Counted from the stretch's first letter, positions 1 through 5,505 are shown. The stretch: DNA of 7,669 nucleotides from Burkholderiales bacterium (GCA_019751575.1 JAIENF010000577.1:1-7669); one strand, 5' to 3'. Numbers and translations: made by a program. The notes: generated by a model not told the origin, from the letters alone.

Positions 1-989
1 CCAATGGCGCGCAGCTGATCGCATTCCCCGAGAGCTTCATCCCGGCGCATCCGATCTGGTACCACCACCACCCGGCGACCGGCACGCTGGCCAACCGGTT
101 CGCGGTCGAGTTGTTCAAGAACGCCGTCGAGATCCCGGGCCCCGAGATCGCGGCATTGGCCGCGGCCGCAGCCGATGCGCGCGCCTACGTGGTGATCGGT
201 GTCTGCGAGAAGCTGCCGAAGACGCTCGGGACGCTGTTCAACACCCAGGTCTGGTTCGGGCCCGATGGCACGCTGCTGGGCAAGCACCAGAAGATCATGC
301 CGACCGTGGGCGAGCGGCTGGTGCATACCGGCGGCTTCGGCGATACTTTCGGCGCGGTGCAGACGCAGTTCGGGCCGGTGAGCGGGCTGATCTGCGGCGA
401 GAACTCCAATCCGCTGGCCATCTTCGCGCTGACGGCCGAGCACACGCGCATCCACGTGATGAGCTGGCCGAACCACTTCCCGACCAGCGGCGATCCGCTG
501 CGCAACCGGGTGGCGATCGATTCGCAGGCGTTCGCGCAGATGAGCAAGGCCTGGGTGATCTCGGCCTGCGGTACCGTCGACGAAGACACCATCCGCAAGC
601 TCGAGGTCGGGCCCGAGGGCGAGAAGTTCCTGCGCAGCGCCGACTGCTGCGGCGGCAGCCTCATCGTGTCGCCCTACAGCCGGATCGTCGCCGGTCCGAT
701 GGGTGCGGAGGAGGGCATCCTCTACGCCGACTGCAACCTCGAGGCCGGCATCAACATGAAGCTGCGCCACGACTTCGCCGGTCACTACAACCGTCCCGAC
801 ATCTTCCAGCTGCACGTGAACCGGGAAGTGCCGCAGCTGTACACGGTGCATGCCACGCCGACCGCGGGTGCGCTCGAAGCCCCGAAGACCGGCCTGCGCG
901 AGATCAGCCTCGCGCCGCCGGCGCTGGCGCAGCCCGCGTCACCGCGCCCCGCGCTCGGCATCCCGCCCCCGTCCGACCCCGAACCCTGA
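1..989 (+). CDS. Nitrilase-superfamily carbon-nitrogen hydrolase, 5'-truncated by window edge
   Basis: The reading frame is open from nt 3 and the true start lies upstream. The TTG at 111 is internal, because the catalytic Glu region precedes it. The visible part carries the full Glu-Lys-Cys triad of the nitrilase superfamily: Glu in FPESFIP (codon 30-32), Lys in KHQKIMPT (codon 291-293) and Cys in GLICGENSNPL (codon 393-395). A later GHYNRPDIFQL segment resembles the C-terminal part of branch-1 nitrilases, which hydrolyse nitriles (R-CN) to the acid and ammonia and form spiral oligomers in the cytoplasm. The Cys context CGEN, rather than CWEH of classical aliphatic and aryl nitrilases, puts it in a less characterised subgroup, so the substrate cannot be named. 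The last ~25 residues are Pro/Ala-rich and look like a disordered tail. It converges on arfB with a 21-bp gap and no obvious terminator between them. Confidence 0.92.
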   Translation, partial: NGAQLIAFPESFIPAHPIWYHHHPATGTLANRFAVELFKNAVEIPGPEIAALAAAAADARAYVVIGVCEKLPKTLGTLFNTQVWFGPDGTLLGKHQKIMPTVGERLVHTGGFGDTFGAVQTQFGPVSGLICGENSNPLAIFALTAEHTRIHVMSWPNHFPTSGDPLRNRVAIDSQAFAQMSKAWVISACGTVDEDTIRKLEVGPEGEKFLRSADCCGGSLIVSPYSRIVAGPMGAEEGILYADCNLEAGINMKLRHDFAGHYNRPDIFQLHVNREVPQLYTVHATPTAGALEAPKTGLREISLAPPALAQPASPRPALGIPPPSDPEP

Positions 990-1010
990 TCTGCGTCCCG
1001 CGCCTGTCGG

Positions 1011-1445
1011 TCAGTCGTCGTTGCTGCTGCGGCCGCCGGAGCGATTGCGCTTGATCGATCCTTGCGCCTTCTTGTCGCTCAGGCGGCGTTCGCGCGAGCC
1101 GGCGGTCGGGCGGGTGGCGATGCGCCGCTTCGGGCGAACGCAGGCGCGGGCCAGCAGTTCGAGCAGGCGCGCCATCGCGTCGTCGCGGTTCATCTGCTGG
1201 GTGCGGAAGCGCTGCGCGCTGATCAGGATGCGCAGGTCGAGCGTGGCGCGGCTGCCGGCGAGGGCGACTGCGCGCGTGATGACTTCGGCGGACAGCCCGG
1301 ACCTGGCCAGGTCACAGCTGAGTTCGACCGCCGTCGATACCTTGTTGACGTTCTGGCCACCCGGCCCGGACGCGCGCACGAAACGTACCTCGATGCAGGC
1401 CGGGTCGAGGCCGACGCCAGGCGCGACCGGGATCAGGGCAGCCAT
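1011..1445 (-). CDS. arfB: Peptidyl-tRNA hydrolase ArfB (alternative ribosome-rescue factor)
   Basis: Protein of 144 aa (E. coli ArfB/YaeJ is about 140). It is a stand-alone release-factor catalytic domain that enters ribosomes stalled on non-stop mRNA and hydrolyses the peptidyl-tRNA without reading a stop codon. The GGQ motif is at residues 29-31 inside RASGPGGQNVNK. After the globular domain comes the basic tail that probes the empty mRNA channel; RPTAGSRERRLSDKK at 112-126 matches the ArfB tail pattern closely. Codon-recognition domains of RF1/RF2 are absent, as expected. The ATG at 1443-1445 gives the family length. The frame is open further upstream but that part is not conserved-looking and overlaps the ydcH-like gene. 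The gap to that gene's stop is 11 bp, so the two are probably co-transcribed. Confidence 0.95.
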   Translation of the reverse strand: MAALIPVAPGVGLDPACIEVRFVRASGPGGQNVNKVSTAVELSCDLARSGLSAEVITRAVALAGSRATLDLRILISAQRFRTQQMNRDDAMARLLELLARACVRPKRRIATRPTAGSRERRLSDKKAQGSIKRNRSGGRSSNDD

Positions 1446-1456
1446 CGCTCGCCCGT

Positions 1457-1663
1457 TCAGGCGCTGACGTCGGGATCGAGTTCGCGCCGCAGCAGCGCAA
1501 TCTGGTCCTTCAGCAGCAGCTTGCGCTTCTTCATCCGGCGCACGCGGATCTCGTCGACCAGCGCCTCGGCGAGCAGGCGTTCGAGCGCGCGTTCGAGGTC
1601 TGCGTGCTCGATGGCCAGTTCTTCGATGCGCGCCAGCAGCCGCGCCCGGTAGGGTTCGCTCAT
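1457..1663 (-). CDS. YdcH-family protein (DUF465), small coiled-coil
   Basis: Protein of 68 aa, almost entirely helical and highly charged. It shows the DUF465/YdcH pattern: an N-terminal helix with EH at residues 19-20 and a C-terminal basic turn (RRMKKRKLLLKDQI, 42-55) before the second helix. Members are small SlyX-like antiparallel coiled coils of unknown function. The start at 1661-1663 gives MSEPYRARLL and the usual family length; a longer open frame upstream runs into the divergent promoter region and is discarded. No convincing Shine-Dalgarno precedes this ATG. It is the first gene of a likely two-gene unit with arfB and is divergent from qorA. Confidence 0.92.
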   Translation of the reverse strand: MSEPYRARLLARIEELAIEHADLERALERLLAEALVDEIRVRRMKKRKLLLKDQIALLRRELDPDVSA

Positions 1664-1704
1664 GGATGTCGGTAAGGCCGGGAGGGTGGCGCCGAGACAG
1701 GCAC

Positions 1705-1719
1705 GCCGGCTTCGCCGGC
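1705..1719. repeat. Perfect GC-rich hairpin in the ydcH-qorA divergent gap
   Basis: GCCGGC-TTC-GCCGGC is a perfect inverted repeat with a 3-nt loop, about 40 bp upstream of the ydcH-like ATG and inside its probable leader. There is no T-run, so it is not an intrinsic terminator. It could be an mRNA-stability hairpin, a dispersed REP-like unit or a protein site. Only one copy was noticed in this window. Confidence 0.5.
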
Positions 1720-1767
1720 ACGACCACCGCGGCCGGACTATACACCGCCGTCGCTGGACTGCCTCCC

Positions 1768-1781
1768 GGCGGAAAGCCGCC
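1768..1781. promoter_or_regulatory. Small inverted repeat upstream of qorA (possible operator)
   Basis: GGCGG-AAAG-CCGCC is a 5-bp-arm inverted repeat just upstream of the candidate -10 element for qorA, where a -35 or an operator would lie. Such short GC arms arise easily by chance in DNA this GC-rich, so this is only a candidate. Confidence 0.25.
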
Positions 1782-1791
1782 ATGCATCGCT

Positions 1792-1797
1792 TATCAT
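1792..1797 (+). promoter_or_regulatory. Candidate -10 element for the qorA unit (TATCAT)
   Basis: TATCAT sits 50 bp ahead of the qorA ATG in an AT-richer pocket of the divergent intergenic region. No good -35 is seen 16-18 bp upstream. A GGGGGG run at 1837-1842 shortly before the ATG could serve as a ribosome binding site. Confidence 0.35.
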
Positions 1798-1847
1798 CCG
1801 GGAAGCCGCCGGCGGCGGCCCGCGCGGAAAACGATCGGGGGGCACAG

Positions 1848-2834
1848 ATGAGCACTGGAACGACGAAGGCCATACGCATCCACGCCAATGGCGGACCGGA
1901 AGTGATGTGCTGGGAAGACGTGCCGCTGCCGGCACCCGGGCCGGGCGAGGCGACCGTGCGCCACCACGCGGTCGGCCTCAATTACATCGATGTCTATTTC
2001 CGGACCGGGCTGTATCCGCAGCCGCTGCCTGGAGGCCTCGGCATGGAAGGTGCCGGCGTCGTCGAGGCGGTCGGTGCGAACGTGACCGACCTTGCGCCGG
2101 GCGACCGTGTCGCCTATGCGGGCACGCCCAACGGTGCCTATGCGCAGGCCCGGGTGATGCCGGCCGCGAAGCTCGTGAAGCTGCCCGACGGCATCGCCTT
2201 CGACCAGGCCGCGGCGATGATGCTGCAGGGCATGACCGCGCAATACCTGCTCAAGCGCACGTATGCGGTCAAGCCTGGCCAGACCATCCTGTGGCACGCA
2301 GCGGCCGGCGGTGTCGGCCTCATCGCCTGCCAGTGGGCGAAGGCGCTGGGCGCGACGGTGATCGGCACGGTCGGGTCCGACGAGAAGGCGAAGCTCGCGA
2401 AGGCGCACGGCTGCGACCATGTCATCGTGTACTCGCGCGAGAACTTCGTCGAGCGGGTGAAGGAGATCACCGGCGGGCGCGGCGTGCCGGTGGTCTACGA
2501 TTCGGTGGGCAAGGATACCTGGCCCGCATCCCTCGACTGCCTCCAGCCGCTGGGCATGATGGTCAGCTTCGGCAACGCATCGGGGCCGATCCCGCCGGTG
2601 AACACCGGCGACCTCGCTTCGCGCGGCTCGCTGTTCTTCACCCGGCCCACGCTGATGAGCTACACCGCCACCCGCGAAGACCTGCTGGCCAGTGCCGCGG
2701 ACCTGTTCGATGCGGTCCTCACCGGCAAGGTGAAGATCGAGATCCAGCAGCGCTATCCGCTGGCAGACGCTGCGCGGGCCCACCGCGACCTGGAGGCGCG
2801 GCGCACCACCGGTTCGACCCTGCTGATTCCATGA
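1848..2834 (+). CDS. qorA: NADPH:quinone oxidoreductase (zinc-free MDR family)
   Basis: Protein of 328 aa, matching the ~327 aa of E. coli Qor. It is a medium-chain dehydrogenase/reductase without catalytic or structural zinc ligands, expected to reduce quinones with NADPH in the cytoplasm. In order: a GroES-like N-terminal domain with GLNYIDVYFRTGLY (43-56) and GMEGAGVV (65-72), the nucleotide-binding motif HAAAGGVGLIACQWAKALGA (150-169), YDSVGKDTW (217-225), and a C-terminal TTGSTLLIP. These segments are very close to E. coli Qor, so orthology is convincing. The ATG at 1848 is chosen because the product then begins exactly as the family does and follows a G-rich run; the 62 upstream codons are Arg-rich and non-homologous. 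It is the first gene of a four-gene unit. What it protects against, or which quinone it uses, cannot be read from the sequence. Confidence 0.95.
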   Translation: MSTGTTKAIRIHANGGPEVMCWEDVPLPAPGPGEATVRHHAVGLNYIDVYFRTGLYPQPLPGGLGMEGAGVVEAVGANVTDLAPGDRVAYAGTPNGAYAQARVMPAAKLVKLPDGIAFDQAAAMMLQGMTAQYLLKRTYAVKPGQTILWHAAAGGVGLIACQWAKALGATVIGTVGSDEKAKLAKAHGCDHVIVYSRENFVERVKEITGGRGVPVVYDSVGKDTWPASLDCLQPLGMMVSFGNASGPIPPVNTGDLASRGSLFFTRPTLMSYTATREDLLASAADLFDAVLTGKVKIEIQQRYPLADAARAHRDLEARRTTGSTLLIP

Positions 2835-2839
2835 AGGAG
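2834..2839 (+). promoter_or_regulatory. Strong Shine-Dalgarno deciding the DUF6152 start
   Basis: AAGGAG lies 9 nt before the ATG at 2849. An in-frame ATG at 2831 overlaps the qorA stop (ATGA) but would place this Shine-Dalgarno inside the gene, so the start at 2849 is preferred. Confidence 0.8.
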
Positions 2840-2848
2840 TGCAACGCC

Positions 2849-3250
2849 ATGAACCCGATCGTTCCGATGCAACTCCCCCCGGGTGCGCCGCCGGCGCGAA
2901 GGGGGGCCCTGCTGGCGGTCGGTGCCGCGCTGCTGATGCTGGCGGCCAGTGCATCCGCGCACCACGGCTGGAGCGAATACGATGCCGGCAACGTGCTCAC
3001 CGTCACCGGGTCGATCCTCGACGCCGGCTACGACAATCCGCACGGGTTCGTGCGCCTGAAGTCGGGCGACCGCGTCTGGCGGGTGATCCTCGCGCCACCG
3101 TCGCGGATGGAATCGCGCGGCCTCGCGCGCGCATCGCTGAAGGCCGGCGTCACCGCCACGGTGGTCGGGTATCCGCATCGCAAGGACGCGCAGGAGATGC
3201 GGGCCGAGCGGATCACGCTCCAGGGCGGCCAGCCGGTCGAGTTGCGGTGA
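2849..3250 (+). CDS. Secreted DUF6152-family protein
   Basis: Protein of 133 aa with a long signal peptide: basic PPARRGA (15-20 region), a hydrophobic core (21-32) and an ASASA cleavage box, predicted to be cut after Ala37. The mature protein of ~96 aa would start HHGWSEYD and continue with alternating beta-rich segments, including TVTGSILDAGYDNPHGFVRLK (the NPH motif at 63-65) and a conserved-looking VTATVVGYPHR stretch. The N-terminal AHH, the Tyr-Asp soon after it and the internal NPH fit my recollection of DUF6152. The function of that family is not established. There are no cysteines, so it is not itself a DsbA/DsbB substrate. It is probably a small periplasmic OB-like beta barrel; metal binding through the terminal histidines is an inference. 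It lies 14 bp after qorA and 28 bp before a membrane-protein gene, so it is probably in one operon. Confidence 0.85.
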   Translation: MNPIVPMQLPPGAPPARRGALLAVGAALLMLAASASAHHGWSEYDAGNVLTVTGSILDAGYDNPHGFVRLKSGDRVWRVILAPPSRMESRGLARASLKAGVTATVVGYPHRKDAQEMRAERITLQGGQPVELR

Positions 3251-3278
3251 GCGGGGCAGGGCACCGGCATGCAGCCTG

Positions 3279-3746
3279 ATGGAACTGTTGCGCGAGTCGA
3301 CCTGGCTCTACCCGATGGTGCAGGGCATGCACATCCTCGGGTTCATCGTGCTGGCCGGCGCTGCCGTCCTGTTCGACCTGCGCGTGCTCGGGCTCACGTC
3401 CACGCGCGGGGAGGCGCCGGTGAGCGTGCGGGCGCTGGGGCTCCACCTCCTGCCGTGGTCGGTGGTGGCCGCGCTGGTGGTGGTGCCGAGCGGGGTCCTG
3501 ATGTTCCTGGTCGATGCGCAGGCGCTGGTCGGCAACCCGGCCTTCGTGGCCAAGGTGGGTCTGCTCGCGCTGGCTGCCGGCAACGCGGCGGCCTTCCACC
3601 TGGGCGTCGGGCGCGGGTGGGCACGCTGGGAATCGGTGGAACCGTCCGGGCGGGCGGTGCCGGCAGGTGCGAAGCTGCATGCGGCGGCTTCGCTGTTTCT
3701 GTGGATCTCGATCGTCGGCTGTGGCCGGCTGATCGCATACGTCTGA
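3279..3746 (+). CDS. Four-helix inner-membrane protein, DUF6644-like
   Basis: Protein of 155 aa with four predicted transmembrane segments at about 11-33, 56-78, 88-109 and 132-153. Helix 1 ends in a G-x(5)-DLRVLGL motif (residues 27-39) typical of a group of small uncharacterised membrane proteins that I recall as DUF6644 and as a usual neighbour of DUF6152. Histidines lie in or at the edge of every helix: H18, H56, H107 and H134. That arrangement is compatible with b-type haem or metal ligation but does not prove it. Both long loops (34-55 and 110-131) carry Arg residues, which by the positive-inside rule would place them and hence H56, H107 and H134 on the cytoplasmic side, though this is a weak call. 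The Shine-Dalgarno is poor and the start at 3279 is chosen for family-like length. It sits 9 bp before dsbB. Confidence 0.8.
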   Translation: MELLRESTWLYPMVQGMHILGFIVLAGAAVLFDLRVLGLTSTRGEAPVSVRALGLHLLPWSVVAALVVVPSGVLMFLVDAQALVGNPAFVAKVGLLALAAGNAAAFHLGVGRGWARWESVEPSGRAVPAGAKLHAAASLFLWISIVGCGRLIAYV

Positions 3747-3755
3747 GCGAGAACG

Positions 3756-4349
3756 ATGAACGGCAGGCACGGGCGCAACGACTGGGATGACCGCAGGGGC
3801 CGGGCGATCTTCACCACGCCGGGCGCGGGATGGGCAGACCGCTGGCTGGCGCCGAGGCGCGCCTTCGGCATCGCGGCATTCGCCTGCTTCTGCCTGATCG
3901 CGTTCGCGCTCTACCTGCAGTACGCGCAGAACGAAGAGCCCTGCCCGCTGTGCATCCTGCAGCGGGTCGCACTGATCGCGATGGGCGCGGTGTTCCTGGT
4001 GGCCGCGCTGCATGCCCCCAGGGGACTGTTCCTGCGCGTGTACGGCACGCTCGCGGCGCTGATCGGTGCGCTGGGTGCCTCGGTGGCCGGGCGCCACGTG
4101 TGGTTGCAGAGCCTGCCCAAGGACCGGGTGCCCGAATGCGGCCCGGGCCTGGAGTTCATGCTCGAGCAGTTCCCGCTTTCGCAGGTGTTCTCGCTGGTGC
4201 TGCGCGGTTCGGGCGAGTGCGCGGAGGCTGGCTGGCGCTTCCTGGGCCTGACCATCCCGGGCTGGACGCTGCTCTGGTTCCTCGGGCTCGTCCTGCTCTC
4301 GTTGGTCGTCGGCTGGCGGTCGGCCCGTCGGCGCGACGACGGTTTCTGA
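3756..4349 (+). CDS. dsbB: Disulfide bond formation protein B (DsbB)
   Basis: Protein of 197 aa. DsbB reoxidises periplasmic DsbA and passes the electrons to ubiquinone in the inner membrane. Four membrane segments are visible (about 36-56, 70-86, 94-112 and 167-187). The first periplasmic redox pair is CPLC (C63, C66), and R70 just after it matches the quinone-site Arg48 of E. coli in the C-x-x-C-x3-R arrangement. The second periplasmic loop holds C128 (PECGPG) and C155 (GSGECAE), equivalent to C104 and C130. All four essential cysteines are therefore present. About 33 polar residues precede the first helix, longer than usual, and no other ATG/GTG/TTG lies in that stretch. A quinone-reducing enzyme (qorA) shares the operon, but both enzymes touching quinones may be coincidence. 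Confidence 0.95.
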   Translation: MNGRHGRNDWDDRRGRAIFTTPGAGWADRWLAPRRAFGIAAFACFCLIAFALYLQYAQNEEPCPLCILQRVALIAMGAVFLVAALHAPRGLFLRVYGTLAALIGALGASVAGRHVWLQSLPKDRVPECGPGLEFMLEQFPLSQVFSLVLRGSGECAEAGWRFLGLTIPGWTLLWFLGLVLLSLVVGWRSARRRDDGF

Positions 4350-4413
4350 GGCACGGGCACGTCAACGACGGGGCAGCGGGCGAGGGCGGCGACGATGCAC
4401 GCGAAAAAACCGG

Positions 4414-4442
4414 TTGACGATGGCACGATTACCCGGTATATC
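4414..4442 (+). promoter_or_regulatory. Sigma70-type promoter of the cold-shock gene
   Basis: TTGACG (4414-4419), a 17-bp spacer, then TATATC (4437-4442). This is the best -35/-10 pair seen in the window. Transcription would begin near 4449, giving a leader of about 170 nt before the ATG at 4619. Confidence 0.65.
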
Positions 4443-4576
4443 GCACACTGTTGTTCCTCTCTAAGTCCGAAGTCTGCAATCCGATCTCTGCGTCTTCAGC
4501 AGGTGTGGCCCGGTACCCGGACCCGCCTCCTGCAGCAGGTTGGTGGCTGTTGTGCCTTGGGATGTGAACAGCGGTT

Positions 4577-4594
4577 GCGGGTTACCCGCTTTTT
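4577..4594 (+). promoter_or_regulatory. Terminator-like hairpin in the cold-shock leader (possible attenuator)
   Basis: GCGGG-TTA-CCCGC followed at once by TTTTT, then AAATAG. It is 11 nt upstream of the AAGGA ribosome binding site. An upstream AGCGG (4570-4574) can pair with CCGCT (4586-4590) instead, so two mutually exclusive stems are possible. The stem is only 5 bp, so termination would be partial at best. Confidence 0.4.
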
Positions 4595-4618
4595 AAATAG
4601 CTCTCAAGGAATCAAGTT

Positions 4619-4822
4619 ATGGCAACGGGCGTAGTCAAGTGGTTCAACGAGTCGAAGGGCTTCGGCTTCATCACCCCGGACGGTGGCGGTGAAGATCTGT
4701 TCGCGCATTTCAGCGCGATCAACATGCCGGGCTTCAAGACCCTGAAGGACGGACAGCGCGTCTCCTTCGACGTCGTGCCGGGCAAGAAGGGTCAGCAGGC
4801 CGCGAACATCCAGGCCGTCTGA
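4619..4822 (+). CDS. Cold-shock protein, CspA family
   Basis: Protein of 67 aa forming a single OB-fold cold-shock domain that binds single-stranded RNA/DNA and melts mRNA secondary structure. RNP1 is KGFGFI (13-18) and RNP2 is DLFAHFS (26-32); the aromatic residues W8, F9, F15, F17, F28, H30 and F31 of the binding face are present. [13 protein letters not shown] and the [10 protein letters not shown] ending are of the type common in Betaproteobacteria. The ATG at 4619 follows AAGGA by 8 nt. The gene is monocistronic, with its own promoter and a terminator 20 bp after the stop. Whether it is the cold-inducible paralogue or a constitutive CspC/CspE type cannot be told from the protein; the long leader favours regulated expression. 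Confidence 0.97.
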   Translation: MATGVVKWFNESKGFGFITPDGGGEDLFAHFSAINMPGFKTLKDGQRVSFDVVPGKKGQQAANIQAV

Positions 4823-4841
4823 TCGCTTCACCGAAGCAAGG

Positions 4842-4869
4842 AAAAAGCCGGGCTTGCCCGGCTTTTTTT
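4842..4869. terminator. Intrinsic terminator after the cold-shock gene, probably bidirectional
   Basis: AAAAA-GCCGGG-CTTG-CCCGGC-TTTTTTT: a 6-bp GC stem (7 with the C-G closing pair), a tight loop, and 7 T on the plus strand. The A-run on the other side gives 5 U on a minus-strand transcript, so it could also end the TerB-like gene reading leftward. Confidence 0.93.
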
Positions 4870-4870
4870 C

Positions 4871-4912
4871 GTCTGTCGTCTGTCGTCCGTCGTGTGTCGT
4901 GTGTCGTCTGTC
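4871..4912. repeat. Tandem array of six 7-bp units
   Basis: Directly after the terminator lie six contiguous heptamers: GTCTGTC, GTCTGTC, GTCCGTC, GTGTGTC, GTGTGTC and GTCTGTC, followed by a degenerate seventh (GCCCGTG, 4913-4919). Only positions 3 and 4 of the unit vary. The array is non-coding on both strands, lying between the convergent ends of the cold-shock and TerB-like genes. The period of 7 suggests replication slippage. Confidence 0.85.
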
Positions 4913-4979
4913 GCCCGTGGACCGCGTGAAGCGGCTGCGCCCCGGTCCGCGACCCGCTGCGGCGGCAACGACCTGCGCG

Positions 4980-5450
4980 TCAGCGTGCGATCGCCCAGGG
5001 GTGGCGCATGCGGACCTGTGCGTGCGGGTGCAGGATGGACTGCGGCAGCGCCTGACCCGATCGTGAGCCGGGCACCGGCAGCCGCGGCGGCACCACGCCG
5101 TTCCACCACAGCGCCGCGATGCGCTCCAGGAAGGCGGCCTCAGCCGAATTCACTTCCGCGTCGGCACCGGCCAGGCCGACCATCATCTCCCACAGGGTCA
5201 CGCGCGTGCCGCTGTCGGTGATGCGTTCGCCGATGCGCTCGACCCGGTCGATGCCGGCGGCCGCGTCGACGCCGGTGAAGTAGTCGCGCAGCACGTCGGC
5301 GAACGCGGGTGGCGTGATGCCGATGCGCGCATAGGCGTCGAGCATGCCGAGGGCTTCCACCTCGGCATCGTCGATCCGGTCGTCAGCAGCCATCAGGGCG
5401 GTGAGCAGCTGCGCCATCGCTTCAGGGCTGTCGTTGGGGTAGCTTTGCAT
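4980..5450 (-). CDS. TerB-family-like protein
   Basis: Protein of 156 aa, soluble and helical, with no signal or membrane segment. It begins MQSYPNDSPEAMAQLL, and the first part has AADDRIDDAEVEAL (21-34), with a second acidic stretch AGADAEVNSAEAAFL (94-108). Repeated A-x-D-G/D-x-(I/V)-x3-E stretches are the hallmark of the TerB fold (also seen in the DjlA N-terminus), an all-helical domain with paired acidic motifs that may bind metal. TerB is linked by name to tellurite resistance, but stand-alone members have no proven role and no ter genes are nearby. The start at 5450 is fixed by GGAGGA (complement of 5454-5459) 3 nt upstream; a longer open frame to 5708 has no support. The last ~37 residues after WWNG are Pro/Arg/His-rich and look like a tail outside the fold. 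Confidence 0.75.
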   Translation of the reverse strand: MQSYPNDSPEAMAQLLTALMAADDRIDDAEVEALGMLDAYARIGITPPAFADVLRDYFTGVDAAAGIDRVERIGERITDSGTRVTLWEMMVGLAGADAEVNSAEAAFLERIAALWWNGVVPPRLPVPGSRSGQALPQSILHPHAQVRMRHPWAIAR

Positions 5451-5484
5451 CTGTCCTCCAGGGGTCGTCTGTCGCGGTCGGGCG

Positions 5485-5494
5485 GCATGCATGC
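5485..5494. promoter_or_regulatory. Perfect palindrome GCATGCATGC, candidate operator
   Basis: A 10-bp perfect palindrome 35 bp upstream of the TerB-like ATG on the minus strand, where a repressor could block its promoter. No regulator gene is adjacent, and a single copy is weak evidence. Confidence 0.25.
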
Positions 5495-5505
5495 GCCCAG
5501 CCACG

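Larger units (their letters stand above)
4350..4618 (+). other. Intergenic region and leader of the cold-shock gene
   Basis: A 269-bp gap between dsbB and the cold-shock gene. It holds the promoter at 4414-4442, a predicted untranslated leader from about 4449, imperfect direct repeats of CAGCAGGT (4497 and 4533 regions), a terminator-like hairpin at 4577-4594 and the ribosome binding site AAGGA at 4606-4610, 8 nt from the ATG. The leader is visibly less GC-rich than the flanking genes. A long leader is typical of cold-inducible csp mRNAs (E. coli cspA has ~160 nt). Confidence 0.65.

Noticed and set aside
1062..1652. Long plus-strand open frame opposite arfB and the ydcH-like gene
   Set aside because: Low-complexity Arg/Ala/Ser translation with no family motifs. 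The opposite strand encodes two clear proteins, so this is a GC-driven shadow.
1794..2954. 386-codon minus-strand open frame opposite qorA
   Set aside because: Its translation is Arg/His/Gly-rich without domains, and qorA on the plus strand matches E. coli Qor throughout.
3213..4097. Long minus-strand open frame opposite the membrane-protein gene and dsbB
   Set aside because: Gln/Arg/His-rich shadow with no recognisable motif; both plus-strand genes are well supported.
4562..4567. Start-stop element ATGTGA in the cold-shock leader
   Set aside because: No convincing ribosome binding site precedes it, and such a hexamer is expected by chance.
4395..4634. 79-codon plus-strand open frame running into the cold-shock gene
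   Set aside because: It begins upstream of the cold-shock promoter, has no Shine-Dalgarno, and occupies the leader in a different frame; no resemblance to any known protein.
4871..4919. Heptamer array considered as a CRISPR array
   Set aside because: Units of 7 bp are contiguous with no spacers, so it is a simple tandem repeat.
4980..5450. TerB-like gene considered as part of a tellurite-resistance or phage-defence ter cluster
   Set aside because: No terA, terC, terD/E or terZ genes are near; neighbours are csp and glnS, so only a stand-alone TerB fold is supported.
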